In this document: positions 39,799-47,928 of the stretch, one piece after another
How the letters are laid out: each line of letters starts with the position of its first letter
Position numbering within the stretch: the first letter of the stretch is position 1
Origin: Pseudomonadota bacterium
GTDB lineage: Bacteria > Pseudomonadota > Gammaproteobacteria > Xanthomonadales > Xanthomonadaceae
Direction of reading: 5' to 3'
DNA: 64,000 bases
Assembly: GCA_021821195.1 (NCBI GenBank)
Contig: JAKACT010000001.1
Coordinates: 248,001-312,000, forward strand
Program-made: the position numbers and the translations under genes
Notes under the pieces: generated by a model
Databases searched by the model: none
What the model was told of the DNA's origin: nothing
Seen by the model: the letters and a program-made list of their open reading frames with translations, nothing else

Positions 39799-41199
39799 TT
39801 AGGCCGTGGGAGCCACCGGCTCGGCGAACGTCGCACGCAAGTGATCGGACAGCGCCCGGGCCTGTCCGCGCAGTTCCGGAATCGCCAGGCTCTCCCACAG
39901 CGTGCCGATCCGCATCGCCCCCAGCACGAACAAGCCCGGATCGGGCCGGCCACGCGCATCCAGCACGCGCCCCGGCTCCTCGCTGGCGATGCCGATGCCG
40001 TGGGGGCCGGGCAGCACCCGTCCGCGGGCACGCAGCGCGCCGAACAGCGTGTCCGGCTGTAGGTCGATGTGGGTTTCAACGCCGGTGGCGTTGATGAGCC
40101 AATCGGCGCCGATCACCTCCTCGCCATCGCCGTGGCGCGGCCGATATCGGATGCCATGGCCGCCATCCGCGCGCGCTTCCACCGACTGTAGGCGGCCCGC
40201 CACCGCGTCCAGCCGCCCATCGGCCCGCAGGGCCTCCAACACCTGCGCCACCTGCGGCGCGATGCGGTGGCGATGGATGTCCCAATGGCGCACCAGGTGG
40301 CGCAGGAAGCGCTGCTGCTCGGCATGGCCCAGCGAGCGCCACAGCGCCTGCCCGTGCGGACGCAGGCGGTCGAACACCCACTGCCAGGGCTCGCCGGCCT
40401 CGCTGGCCGCACGCGTCCACGCACGGACCAGGCGTAGCCGTTCGCGCAGGTCGAGCGCCAGCAACGCATCGATGGGCGCACTGTCGGCGCCGCCGGTCGC
40501 CGCATGCGCCAGGGGCATCAAGCCGTGCCGCGACAGCACCCGGATGCGGCCGCGATGTCCGCCGTGGACGAGGCTGAGCACCGCGTCCACCATGCTCAGT
40601 CCGGAGCCGACGATGCAGACGTCGGCCTCGGCGGGAATGGCGGCCACGCCCGCGTAATCCCAGGCATCGGCCAGGCGCATGTCGCCGTGCAGCCGCGCGG
40701 CGGGAATGCGCCGCGGCGCATTGCCCACCGCCAGCACCACCGCGCGGGCCGCCAGGGTGGCGCCGGACGCAAGCGTCAGCAGGTTGTCGCCCGCGCGGCG
40801 TTCGATATCGGTTGCCCGCTCGCGCAGCCATTGCAGCGCCGGATGGCGCGGCTGCGCGCGCAGGGTCTCGCGCAGGTAGCGGCCGTATTCGCGGCGCGGC
40901 ACGAAGCTGCTGGACAACGCCTCGGCCGCGCCGGCATCGCCATTGGACAGGAAGCGCACGAAATGCCCCGGGTCTTCGGCGAACGCACTCATGCGGCCGG
41001 CGGTGACGTTCAGCAGGTGCGCGGGCTGCTGGGTGGCGTAGGCGGCGCCGCGGGCCAGTTCGGCGGCGGGCTCGATGATGGCGACGCGCAGGCGGCAGGC
41101 GGGATCGGCCAGCAGGCGGGTGGCGACCAGCACGCCGGCGGCGCCGCCACCGACGATGGCGACATCAACGCCATGGGGCCCGGCGGATTCAGGGGACAT
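39799..41199 (-). CDS. FAD/NAD(P)-binding oxidoreductase
   Basis: The protein has 466 residues. The Rossmann FAD motif VDVAIVGGGAAGVLVATRLL is near residue 12. It has LLNVTAGRMSAFAEDPGHFVRFL, a second dinucleotide motif ADVCIVGSGLSMVDAVLSLVHGG and the late segment DWLINATGVETHIDLQ. This is the NAD(P)-binding-9 type of flavoprotein, whose substrate is not known. Homologues often lie beside cysteine dioxygenase genes, as here (convergent). A TACAAT at 41229-41234 (minus strand) may be its -10. The start at 41199 is chosen by conservation of the GGG motif; the ribosome site is poor. Confidence 0.85.
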   Translation of the reverse strand: MSPESAGPHGVDVAIVGGGAAGVLVATRLLADPACRLRVAIIEPAAELARGAAYATQQPAHLLNVTAGRMSAFAEDPGHFVRFLSNGDAGAAEALSSSFVPRREYGRYLRETLRAQPRHPALQWLRERATDIERRAGDNLLTLASGATLAARAVVLAVGNAPRRIPAARLHGDMRLADAWDYAGVAAIPAEADVCIVGSGLSMVDAVLSLVHGGHRGRIRVLSRHGLMPLAHAATGGADSAPIDALLALDLRERLRLVRAWTRAASEAGEPWQWVFDRLRPHGQALWRSLGHAEQQRFLRHLVRHWDIHRHRIAPQVAQVLEALRADGRLDAVAGRLQSVEARADGGHGIRYRPRHGDGEEVIGADWLINATGVETHIDLQPDTLFGALRARGRVLPGPHGIGIASEEPGRVLDARGRPDPGLFVLGAMRIGTLWESLAIPELRGQARALSDHLRATFAEPVAPTA

Positions 41200-41349
41200 G
41201 GGCAAGCAACAGGAGCTCCGGAGCCGGCATTGTAATTGCCGGGGCATCGGCGCCGCTGGCCGTCACCCACGGGTCATCCCGGCGACACCGGCCGGTCACC
41301 GCCGTCGCCGAGGCTGTGCCGCGACCAGCCCGTGCTGGCGGAGTCGCCC

Positions 41350-42498
41350 ATGCGCTACGGCATCGTTACCGAAACCTATCCGCCCGAAGTCAACGGCGTG
41401 GCGCTGACCGTGCAGGGGCTGGAACAGGGCCTGCGCCAGCGCGGCCATGAAGTGACGATGGTGCGCCCGCGACAGGATGGCGAAGTCGATCCTCCTGCCG
41501 GCACGCTGCTGGTGCGCGGCGCCGCCCTGCCCCGCTATCCCGGCCTGAAGTTCGGCCTGCCCGCCACCCGCCTGCTGCATGCGCACTGGCGGCAGGCGCG
41601 TCCCGATGCGATCTACGTGGCCACCGAAGGACCGCTGGGCTGGTCGGCGCTGCGCGCCGCGCGCAGGCTCGGTATCCCGGCCGCCACCGGCTTCCATACC
41701 CGCTTCGACGACTACGTGCGCAGCTATGGCGCGCCGTGGCTGGAAGCCACGGCGCTGCGCTGGATGCGGCATTTCCACAACGGCGCGCAGGCAACGCTGG
41801 TGCCGACGCTGGAACTGCAGGCGTTCTTGCAGGCGCAGCAGTTCCGCAGCGTAGTCCGGCTGTCGCGCGCGGTGGACACCACGGCGTTCCATCCCGACCA
41901 CCGCGATGAAGCGCTGCGGCGGGATTGGGGACTGGATCCGCACGCGCTGGCGGTCATCCACGTCGGCCGCATCGCGCCGGAGAAGAACCTGCCGCTGGCG
42001 GTGCGCGCGTTCCGCGAGCTGCAGCGGGTGCGCCCGGATGCGCGCTTCGCCTGGGTCGGCGACGGCCCCGCGCGCGAAGCGCTGCAGCGCGAGAACCCGG
42101 ACTTCGTCTTCTGCGGCATCCAGCGCGGCGAAGCCCTGGCCCGGCATTTCGCCAGCGGCGACCTGTTCCTGTTCCCCAGCCGCAGCGAAACCTTCGGCAA
42201 CGTCACGCTGGAAGCGTTGGCCAGTGGCGTGCCGGTGATCGCCTTCGACTACGGCGCCGCGCGCGAATTCCTGCGCACCGACGTCCATGGCGCGGCGGTC
42301 GCCCTGCATGACGACACCGGCTTCATCGCCGCCTGCCTACGCATGGCCAGCGACGACGCACTGCGCGCACGCATGCGCCCGGCCTGCCGCGACGCGGTGG
42401 CGGCACTGCGCCCGGCGCGGGTGGCCGAGGCCTTCGACCACCTCCTGCAATCGCTGGCCATCCGGAGCGACATCCATGCCGCGCCCACCGTCACCTGA
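41350..42498 (+). CDS. GT4-family glycosyltransferase
   Basis: The enzyme has 382 residues with the GT-B fold of glycosyltransferase family 4: ETYPPEVNGVALTVQGLEQGLRQRGHEVTMVRP-type N-domain (about 1-190), then VGRIAPEKNLPLAVRAFRELQ and the E-x7-E site SETFGNVTLEALASGVPVI. Proteins of this set resemble GDP-mannose-dependent alpha-mannosyltransferases such as MgtA/PimB-like enzymes, but the acceptor is unknown. It overlaps a PAP2 phosphatase by 23 bp, a pairing that suggests lipid-linked glycan or glycolipid synthesis. It is divergent from the FAD oxidoreductase. Confidence 0.88.
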   Translation: MRYGIVTETYPPEVNGVALTVQGLEQGLRQRGHEVTMVRPRQDGEVDPPAGTLLVRGAALPRYPGLKFGLPATRLLHAHWRQARPDAIYVATEGPLGWSALRAARRLGIPAATGFHTRFDDYVRSYGAPWLEATALRWMRHFHNGAQATLVPTLELQAFLQAQQFRSVVRLSRAVDTTAFHPDHRDEALRRDWGLDPHALAVIHVGRIAPEKNLPLAVRAFRELQRVRPDARFAWVGDGPAREALQRENPDFVFCGIQRGEALARHFASGDLFLFPSRSETFGNVTLEALASGVPVIAFDYGAAREFLRTDVHGAAVALHDDTGFIAACLRMASDDALRARMRPACRDAVAALRPARVAEAFDHLLQSLAIRSDIHAAPTVT

Positions 42499-43030
42499 GC
42501 GACCGCTGTCCATGGAACACGGCTGGTGCCTGCGCGCCAACGCGCTATGCGCGCGCCGCCTGCCGTTCCGCTATTTCGCCACCGCCAGCCGGCTGGGCGA
42601 TGGCGTGTCCTGGTACGCCTTGATGGGCCTACTGGTGCTAGTGGACGGCCTCGACGGCCTGCGCGCATCGTTGCACCTAGCTGCCACCGGCTTCGTCGCG
42701 CTACTGCTGTACAAATGCCTGAAGCGCTGGACACGCCGCCCGCGCCCGTTTGCCAGTGACCTGCGCATCCGCGCCTGGGTGGCGCCGCTGGACGAGTTCA
42801 GCTTCCCGTCCGGGCATACCCTGCACGCGGTCGCCTTCAGCGTGGTGGCGGTGGCGCACTACCCGCTGCTGGCTTGGCTGCTGGTGCCGTTCACTGCCAG
42901 CGTCGCCGTCTCCCGCGTCGTGTTGGGCCTGCACTACCCCAGCGACGTGCTGGCCGCCACCGGCATCGGCGGTACGCTGGCGGCGGCATCGTTGTGGCTG
43001 GCGCGCGCGATCGGAATGCCGCTCCCGTAA
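42476..43030 (+). CDS. PAP2-family phosphatase
   Basis: The protein has 184 residues and several membrane helices. All three PAP2 motifs are present: KRWTRRPRP, FPSGHTLHA and SRVVLGLHYPSD. It probably dephosphorylates a lipid phosphate such as phosphatidate or undecaprenyl diphosphate. GGAG stands 8 nt before the ATG at 42476, which overlaps the glycosyltransferase end by 23 bp; an ATG at 42512 is the alternative. Translational coupling to the glycosyltransferase fits a joint role at the membrane. Confidence 0.88.
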   Translation: MPRPPSPERPLSMEHGWCLRANALCARRLPFRYFATASRLGDGVSWYALMGLLVLVDGLDGLRASLHLAATGFVALLLYKCLKRWTRRPRPFASDLRIRAWVAPLDEFSFPSGHTLHAVAFSVVAVAHYPLLAWLLVPFTASVAVSRVVLGLHYPSDVLAATGIGGTLAAASLWLARAIGMPLP

Positions 43031-43084
43031 CGACGGCCCGATCACCGCCTGCACAAGGGGCATCGAGCCCGGCAGCGCCGCCGT

Positions 43085-43090
43085 TACAAT
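43085..43090 (+). promoter_or_regulatory. -10 of the SDR-nei-kynurenine operon
   Basis: TACAAT lies 24 nt before the SDR ATG, with an AGGGAG ribosome site between them. The -35 is weak. It is the only promoter-like sequence I see before the six-gene plus-strand run that ends at 47829. Confidence 0.45.
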
Positions 43091-43113
43091 CGGGGCCTGC
43101 CTAGGGAGCCCGC

Positions 43114-43899
43114 ATGAACCTCGATCTTTCCGGCAAACACGCGTTGGTCTGCGGTGCGTCCGAAGGCATCGGCCGCGCCGCCGCGGTGGAATTGGCGCAG
43201 CTCGGCGCCAGCGTCACCCTGCTGGCGCGCCGCGCGGACGTGCTGGGCGAGATCGCCGCGGCGCTGCCCCGCGTACACGGACAGTCACATGGTTGCCTCG
43301 CCGCCGACCTTGCCGACACCGATGCCCTGCGCGGTGCCGTGGCCGCGCTGGCGGCGCGCGCGCCGGTGCACATCCTGATCAACAACACCGGTGGCCCGCC
43401 CGGCGGCCCGGCGCACGGCGCCTCCATCGACGCCTACCTCGATGCCTTCCGCAAGCACCTGCTCGCCAACCAGACGCTGGTGCAGGCGTTGCTGCCGGGC
43501 ATGCGCGCGGCGCGCTGGGGCCGCATCGTCAACGTGATCTCGACCTCGGTGTACGAGCCGATCCCCAACCTCGGCGTGTCCAACACCATCCGCGGCGCGG
43601 TGGCCAGCTGGGCCAAGACCCTCTCGCGCGAACTCGGCGGCGACGGCATCACGGTCAACAACGTGCTGCCCGGCTACACCCGCACGCGCCGGCTGGAGCA
43701 GATCCTAGCCGACCGCAGCGCGGCCTCCGGCAAGACCCAGGACGAGGTGGCGCAGGCGATGCTGGCCACGGTGCCGGCGGGCCGCTTCGCCGAAGCCGAA
43801 GAACCCGGTGGCGTGATCGCCTTCCTGTGCAGCCCCGCCGCGGGCTACGTCAACGGCCAGTCCATCGCGGTGGACGGCGGCCGCATGCAGTCGATCTGA
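43114..43899 (+). CDS. Short-chain dehydrogenase/reductase lacking the usual Tyr/Lys
   Basis: The protein has 261 residues and the SDR Rossmann motif ALVCGASEGIGRAAAVELAQ, the NNTGG block and the C-terminal VNGQSIAVDGG. The active-site serine is in VNVISTSVYEPIPNLG. At the positions of the catalytic Tyr and Lys (YxxxK) it has S and R (SNTIR), so classic hydride-transfer chemistry is doubtful. This is a recurring divergent SDR group (EPIPNLGVSNTIRGAV). It is the first gene of the run, 4 bp before nei. Its job there is unclear. Confidence 0.85.
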   Translation: MNLDLSGKHALVCGASEGIGRAAAVELAQLGASVTLLARRADVLGEIAAALPRVHGQSHGCLAADLADTDALRGAVAALAARAPVHILINNTGGPPGGPAHGASIDAYLDAFRKHLLANQTLVQALLPGMRAARWGRIVNVISTSVYEPIPNLGVSNTIRGAVASWAKTLSRELGGDGITVNNVLPGYTRTRRLEQILADRSAASGKTQDEVAQAMLATVPAGRFAEAEEPGGVIAFLCSPAAGYVNGQSIAVDGGRMQSI

Positions 43900-43903
43900 G
43901 CCG

Positions 43904-44731
43904 ATGCCCGAAGGCCCGGAAATCCGTCGCGCCGCCGACCGCCTGGCCGCGGCGGTGGCCGGGCAAACCGTGCTCCGGGCACGGTTCGCGTTTGCGCAGC
44001 TGCAGCGTTTCGAAGGCGAGCTGGTGGGCAGCCGCATCCTCTCCATCACCCCGCGCGGCAAGGCGCTGCTGACCGCCTTCGACAACGGCTGGATGCTGTA
44101 CAGCCACAACCAGCTGTACGGCGTATGGAAGGTGGCGCTGCCGGGCCAGCGCCCGGACACCACGCGCAGCCTGCGGGTGGCGCTGGAAACGGCCAGTGCG
44201 GCGATCCTGCTGTATTCGGCTTCCGACATCGAGCTGTGGCGCAGCGACGAGATCGAGGCGCATCCGTTCCTGCAGGGGCTGGGGCCGGACGTGCTGGATC
44301 CGGCGCTGGATGTGGAGGCCGTCGCCGCGCGCCTGCTGTCGCCGGCCTTCCGCGGCCGTGCGCTCGGCGCGCTGCTGCTGGACCAAGGCTTCCTTGCCGG
44401 GATGGGCAACTACCTGCGCGCGGAGGTGCTGTTCGATGCCGGCCTGCATCCGGCCTCGCGCCCGCGCGAGCTGGATGCGGCCCAGGCCACCCGGCTGGCG
44501 CGGGCGCTGCTGGCGATCCCGCGCCACAGCTATGCCACCCGCGGCATCGAGCCCACGAAGGGCATGCGCGCCGACTACCTGGCGCACGAAGGCGAGCGCT
44601 TCCGCTTCCATGTATTCAAGCGCGAAGGCCAGCCCTGCGAGCGCTGCGGCACCCCGATCGCACGCATCGCCAGCCAGTCGCGGCCCTTGTTCCTGTGCCC
44701 GCATTGCCAGCCGTCACGCCCGCCGCAGTAA
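43904..44731 (+). CDS. nei: Endonuclease VIII (Nei)
   Basis: Nei (275 residues; E. coli 263) is a DNA glycosylase and AP lyase for oxidised pyrimidines. The catalytic N-terminus MPEGPEIRRAADRLA keeps Pro2 and Glu3. The H2TH helices (GFLAGMGNYLRAEVLFDAG) and the C-terminal zinc finger (CERCG ... CPHC) are intact. The N-terminal IRR and the pattern of the Lys/Arg void-filling region favour Nei over Fpg. It follows the SDR by 4 bp and precedes the aldehyde dehydrogenase by 9 bp. A repair enzyme within a catabolic operon is odd. Confidence 0.94.
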   Translation: MPEGPEIRRAADRLAAAVAGQTVLRARFAFAQLQRFEGELVGSRILSITPRGKALLTAFDNGWMLYSHNQLYGVWKVALPGQRPDTTRSLRVALETASAAILLYSASDIELWRSDEIEAHPFLQGLGPDVLDPALDVEAVAARLLSPAFRGRALGALLLDQGFLAGMGNYLRAEVLFDAGLHPASRPRELDAAQATRLARALLAIPRHSYATRGIEPTKGMRADYLAHEGERFRFHVFKREGQPCERCGTPIARIASQSRPLFLCPHCQPSRPPQ

Positions 44732-44740
44732 ACTGGTGGA

Positions 44741-46192
44741 ATGCGACGGTTCGGACATGTCATCGGCGCGGCCCGCGGCGAAGCGACCAGCACCCGCTGG
44801 CTGCCGGTCTTCGATCCCGCACATGCGCAACCGTATGCACAGGTCGCCAATGGCGATGCCGCCGATGTCGAGGCGGCGATTGCAGCCGCCGAAGCCGCGG
44901 CGCCGGCTTGGGCCGCGCTGCGCCCCAGCGAGCGAGCGCGCCACCTGGAACGGTTGGCCGATGCGCTGGAAGCCCAGCTCGACGCGTTCGCCCATGCCGA
45001 AGCCATCGACGCCGGCAAGCCGCTGGCGCTGGCGCGCGACATCGAGATCCCGCGGGCGATTTCCAACCTGCGCTTCTTCGCCCACGCCGCCACCCAATTC
45101 GCCAGCGAATCCCACCATGGCGAAGCCGGCCTGAACTACACCCTGCGCCTGCCGCTGGGCGTGGTGGGCTGCATCAGTCCGTGGAACCTGCCGCTGTACC
45201 TGTTCACCTGGAAGATCGCGCCGGCGCTGGCCGCCGGCAACGCGGTGGTGGCGAAGCCTTCGGAGATCACGCCCGCCACCGCCACCCTGCTCTGCCAGCT
45301 GGCGCTGGATATCGGCCTGCCGCCGGGCGTGCTCAACCTCGTCCACGGCCTGGGCCCGAACGTGGGCGAAGCGTTGGTGGCGCACCCGCGGGTCAAGGCG
45401 ATCTCGTTCACCGGCAGCACCGCGGTGGGCCGGCGCATTGCCGGCATCGCCGGGCCGCTGCTGAAGAAGGTCTCGCTGGAATTGGGCGGCAAGAACGCCA
45501 CGCTGGTGTTCGCCGACAGCGACTGGCGCGCCAACCTCGACACGCTGGTGCGCAGTGCGTTCCAGAACAGCGGGCAGATCTGCCTGTGCGGCTCGCGGCT
45601 GCTGGTGGAACGCGGCATCCATGACGAGTTCCGCGACGCCTTCGTCGAACGCGCCGGCGCGCTGCGGCTGGGCCCGCCGCTGGATCCCGACACCCAGCTA
45701 GGCCCGATGGTGTCGCAGGCCCATTTCGACAAGGTGCTGGGCTGCATCGAGCGCGCGCGCAGCGAGGGCGGCCGGGTGCTGTGCGGCGGCGAGGCGCTGG
45801 ACCACCCGGGCTGGTTCATCGCCCCCACCGTGATCGAAGGCCTGGGCCCAGGCTGCGCGACCAACCGCGAGGAAATCTTCGGCCCGGTGGTGACGCTGCA
45901 ACCCTTCGACGACGATGCCGAGGCGCTGGCGCTAGCCAACGCCTCCGACTACGGCCTGTCCGCCAGCGTGTGGACGCGCGACCTAGCCCGTGCGCATGGC
46001 ATGGCCGCGCAGCTGCGCACCGGCATCGTCTGGATCAACAGCTGGCTGATGCGCGACCTGCGCACGCCGTTCGGCGGCAGCCAGGCGTCCGGGCTCGGCC
46101 GCGAAGGCGGACTGGAAGCCATGCGCTTCTTCACCGAACCGCGCAACGTCGGCATCGCCCTTCCCCCCATTCCCCCACAAGGCAACACATGA
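44741..46192 (+). CDS. 2-aminomuconic 6-semialdehyde dehydrogenase (AmnC/NbaE-like)
   Basis: The enzyme has 483 residues and belongs to the aldehyde dehydrogenase superfamily. It shows the NAD site (ISFTGSTAVGRRIAG), the general base in LELGGKN and the nucleophile in QNSGQICLCGSRLLVE, followed by EEIFGPVV. The ISPWNLPLYLFTWKIAPALAAGN segment groups it with 2-hydroxymuconic and 2-aminomuconic semialdehyde dehydrogenases. The two downstream genes for 2-aminomuconate deaminase and 3-hydroxyanthranilate dioxygenase support the aminomuconate substrate. It overlaps the carbonic anhydrase gene by 4 bp. Confidence 0.88.
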   Translation: MRRFGHVIGAARGEATSTRWLPVFDPAHAQPYAQVANGDAADVEAAIAAAEAAAPAWAALRPSERARHLERLADALEAQLDAFAHAEAIDAGKPLALARDIEIPRAISNLRFFAHAATQFASESHHGEAGLNYTLRLPLGVVGCISPWNLPLYLFTWKIAPALAAGNAVVAKPSEITPATATLLCQLALDIGLPPGVLNLVHGLGPNVGEALVAHPRVKAISFTGSTAVGRRIAGIAGPLLKKVSLELGGKNATLVFADSDWRANLDTLVRSAFQNSGQICLCGSRLLVERGIHDEFRDAFVERAGALRLGPPLDPDTQLGPMVSQAHFDKVLGCIERARSEGGRVLCGGEALDHPGWFIAPTVIEGLGPGCATNREEIFGPVVTLQPFDDDAEALALANASDYGLSASVWTRDLARAHGMAAQLRTGIVWINSWLMRDLRTPFGGSQASGLGREGGLEAMRFFTEPRNVGIALPPIPPQGNT

Positions 46193-46854
46193 AAAAGGAA
46201 CTCGACACCCTGCTGCGCAACAACCAGGGCTGGGCCGAACGCGTCACCCGCGAGGACCCGACCTTCTTCGAACGCCTGTCCAAGCAGCAGGCACCCAAAT
46301 ATTTGTGGATCGGCTGCTCGGACTCGCGCGTGCCGGCCAACCAGGTCATCGACCTGGTGCCGGGCGAGGTGTTCGTCCATCGCAACATCGCCAACGTGAT
46401 GGTGCATACCGACCTCAACTGCATGTCCACCATCCAGTTCGCGGTCGACGTCCTCAAGGTGCGGCACATCCTGGTGGTGGGGCACTACGGCTGCGGCGGC
46501 GTCGGTGCGGCCCTGCACGGCACCCGGCTGGGGCTGGCCGACAACTGGATCCGCCATGTCGGCGACGTGGCGCAAAAACATGCCGGACTGCTAGGGCAGC
46601 TCCCGGCGGAAGCGCGCCACGACACCCTGTGCGAGCTCAACGCCATCGAACAGGCGGAAAACGTCTGCCTGACCACCGTGGTGCAGGACGCCTGGGCGCG
46701 CGGCCAGCAGCTGGCAGTGCACGGCTGGGTCTACAGCCTGGCCGATGGCAAGGTGCGCGAGCTGGCGATGGACGTCGATGCGCCGGAGGCGCTCGCCTCC
46801 GTTTACGCCGCGGCCATCGCGAGCGTGCGCGGGCGTCGCGGGATCAGCGGGTGA
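46189..46854 (+). CDS. can: Beta-class carbonic anhydrase
   Basis: The enzyme has 221 residues and interconverts CO2 and bicarbonate. Zinc ligands are C43 in IGCSDSRVPA, H99 and C102 in VVGHYGCGG, with the Asp45-Arg47 dyad. It resembles E. coli Can in length and motifs. It lies between the aminomuconate-semialdehyde dehydrogenase and deaminase genes and overlaps both (ATGA at 46189-46192 and GTGA at 46851-46854). The kynurenine branch includes a decarboxylation, so rapid CO2 hydration might be the reason, but that is an inference. Confidence 0.94.
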   Translation: MKKELDTLLRNNQGWAERVTREDPTFFERLSKQQAPKYLWIGCSDSRVPANQVIDLVPGEVFVHRNIANVMVHTDLNCMSTIQFAVDVLKVRHILVVGHYGCGGVGAALHGTRLGLADNWIRHVGDVAQKHAGLLGQLPAEARHDTLCELNAIEQAENVCLTTVVQDAWARGQQLAVHGWVYSLADGKVRELAMDVDAPEALASVYAAAIASVRGRRGISG

Positions 46855-47279
46855 CGCTCCCCGGCATCCATGCCGCCGCCGCGCCCAAGGCGGTAGGCCA
46901 CTACCCACATGCGCGCCGCGTGGGTGGCCTGCTGTTCCTGTCCGGCATCGGCCCGCGCAATCCCGCCGATGACTCCATCCCCGGTAACGACTACTTCGCC
47001 GACGGGCGCCTGCGCGGTTACGACATCGAGGCACAGGCGCGCGCGGTGCTGGCGAACGTGCGCGCGGTGCTGGAAGCCAGCGGCGCGCGCTGGGAGGACC
47101 TGGTCGACGTGACCGTGTTCCTGACCGACATGGCACGCGACTTCCGGGCCTGGAACGCGGTCTGGGCCGAGCATTTCCCGGATCCGGCCAGCGCGCCCTG
47201 CCGCACCACCGTCGGCATCACCGCGCTGCCCACCCCGATCGCCATCGAACTCAAGTGCATCGCCCGGATCGAGGACTGA
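46851..47279 (+). CDS. 2-aminomuconate deaminase, RidA family (AmnD/NbaF-like)
   Basis: The protein has 142 residues with the RidA/YjgF fold: [54 protein letters not shown] and the late [14 protein letters not shown]. The conserved Arg of RidA-type imine hydrolysis is at PCRTTVGI. Known 2-aminomuconate deaminases of Pseudomonas (AmnD, NbaF) are RidA-family proteins of this length. It starts with GTG, overlapping the carbonic anhydrase stop in GTGA. It is 4 bp before the dioxygenase gene. Confidence 0.88.
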   Translation: MTLPGIHAAAAPKAVGHYPHARRVGGLLFLSGIGPRNPADDSIPGNDYFADGRLRGYDIEAQARAVLANVRAVLEASGARWEDLVDVTVFLTDMARDFRAWNAVWAEHFPDPASAPCRTTVGITALPTPIAIELKCIARIED

Positions 47280-47283
47280 AGCC

Positions 47284-47829
47284 ATGTTGCCCGCCGCTTT
47301 CAACCTGCACGCCTGGATCGAGGAGCACCGCCACCTGCTGCAGCCGCCGGTGGGCAACAAGTGCATCGTCCAGGACGACTTCATCGTGATGGTGGTCGGC
47401 GGGCCGAACGCGCGCACCGACTACCACTACGAGGAAGGGCCCGAGTGGTTCTACCAGCTGGAAGGCGAGATGGTGCTGCGGGTGCAGGAGGACTTCGACG
47501 GCGAGCGCGGCACGCTGCGCGACATCCCGATCCGTGCCGGCGAGGTCTTCTACCTGCCGCCGCGGGTGCCGCATTCGCCGCAGCGCATGCCGGGGTCGGT
47601 CGGGCTGGTGATCGAGCGCAAGCGCCTGCCGCACGAGGACGACGCGCTGATGTGGTTCTGCGTGGCCTGCAACCACCGGCTGTACGCGGACTTCTTCCAT
47701 CTGGTCGACATCGAGCAGGACTTCCTGCGGGTGTTCGAGACGTTCTATCGCGACGACCACCTGCGCACCTGCAAGCAGTGCGGCACCCTCAACCCGCGGC
47801 CGGGCCGCTACGAGCAACCGGCGGAATAG
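47284..47829 (+). CDS. nbaC: 3-hydroxyanthranilate 3,4-dioxygenase
   Basis: The enzyme has 181 residues and opens the ring of 3-hydroxyanthranilate to 2-amino-3-carboxymuconate semialdehyde. The iron site is formed by [19 protein letters not shown] and the His in [11 protein letters not shown]. The C-terminal rubredoxin-like four-cysteine metal site is complete (WFCVACN and [11 protein letters not shown]), as in bacterial HAAO enzymes. It is the last gene of the operon. The ring-opening product can go to quinolinate (NAD) or, after a decarboxylase not seen here, to 2-aminomuconate. Confidence 0.96.
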   Translation: MLPAAFNLHAWIEEHRHLLQPPVGNKCIVQDDFIVMVVGGPNARTDYHYEEGPEWFYQLEGEMVLRVQEDFDGERGTLRDIPIRAGEVFYLPPRVPHSPQRMPGSVGLVIERKRLPHEDDALMWFCVACNHRLYADFFHLVDIEQDFLRVFETFYRDDHLRTCKQCGTLNPRPGRYEQPAE

Positions 47830-47878
47830 TCCCGGGCCGCACTTCCACCGGGCGCCCGCCGGCGTCGCCGAAGCAAAG

Positions 47879-47904
47879 AAAAAGCGGGCCAAGGCCCGCT
47901 TTTT
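47879..47904. terminator. Bidirectional terminator between nbaC and pnp
   Basis: A 12-bp stem (47879-47890 with 47893-47904) has an A-tract on one side and five T on the other, with an AA loop. It works in both directions and separates the convergent kynurenine operon and the nusA-pnp cluster. Confidence 0.9.
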
Positions 47905-47928
47905 CGTGTCCGGCCGGGGAAGCGGCGA

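Noticed and set aside
43114-47829. A new biosynthetic or defence cluster
   Set aside because: Four of the six genes map to known kynurenine-pathway or carbonic anhydrase families; novelty is limited to gene order.
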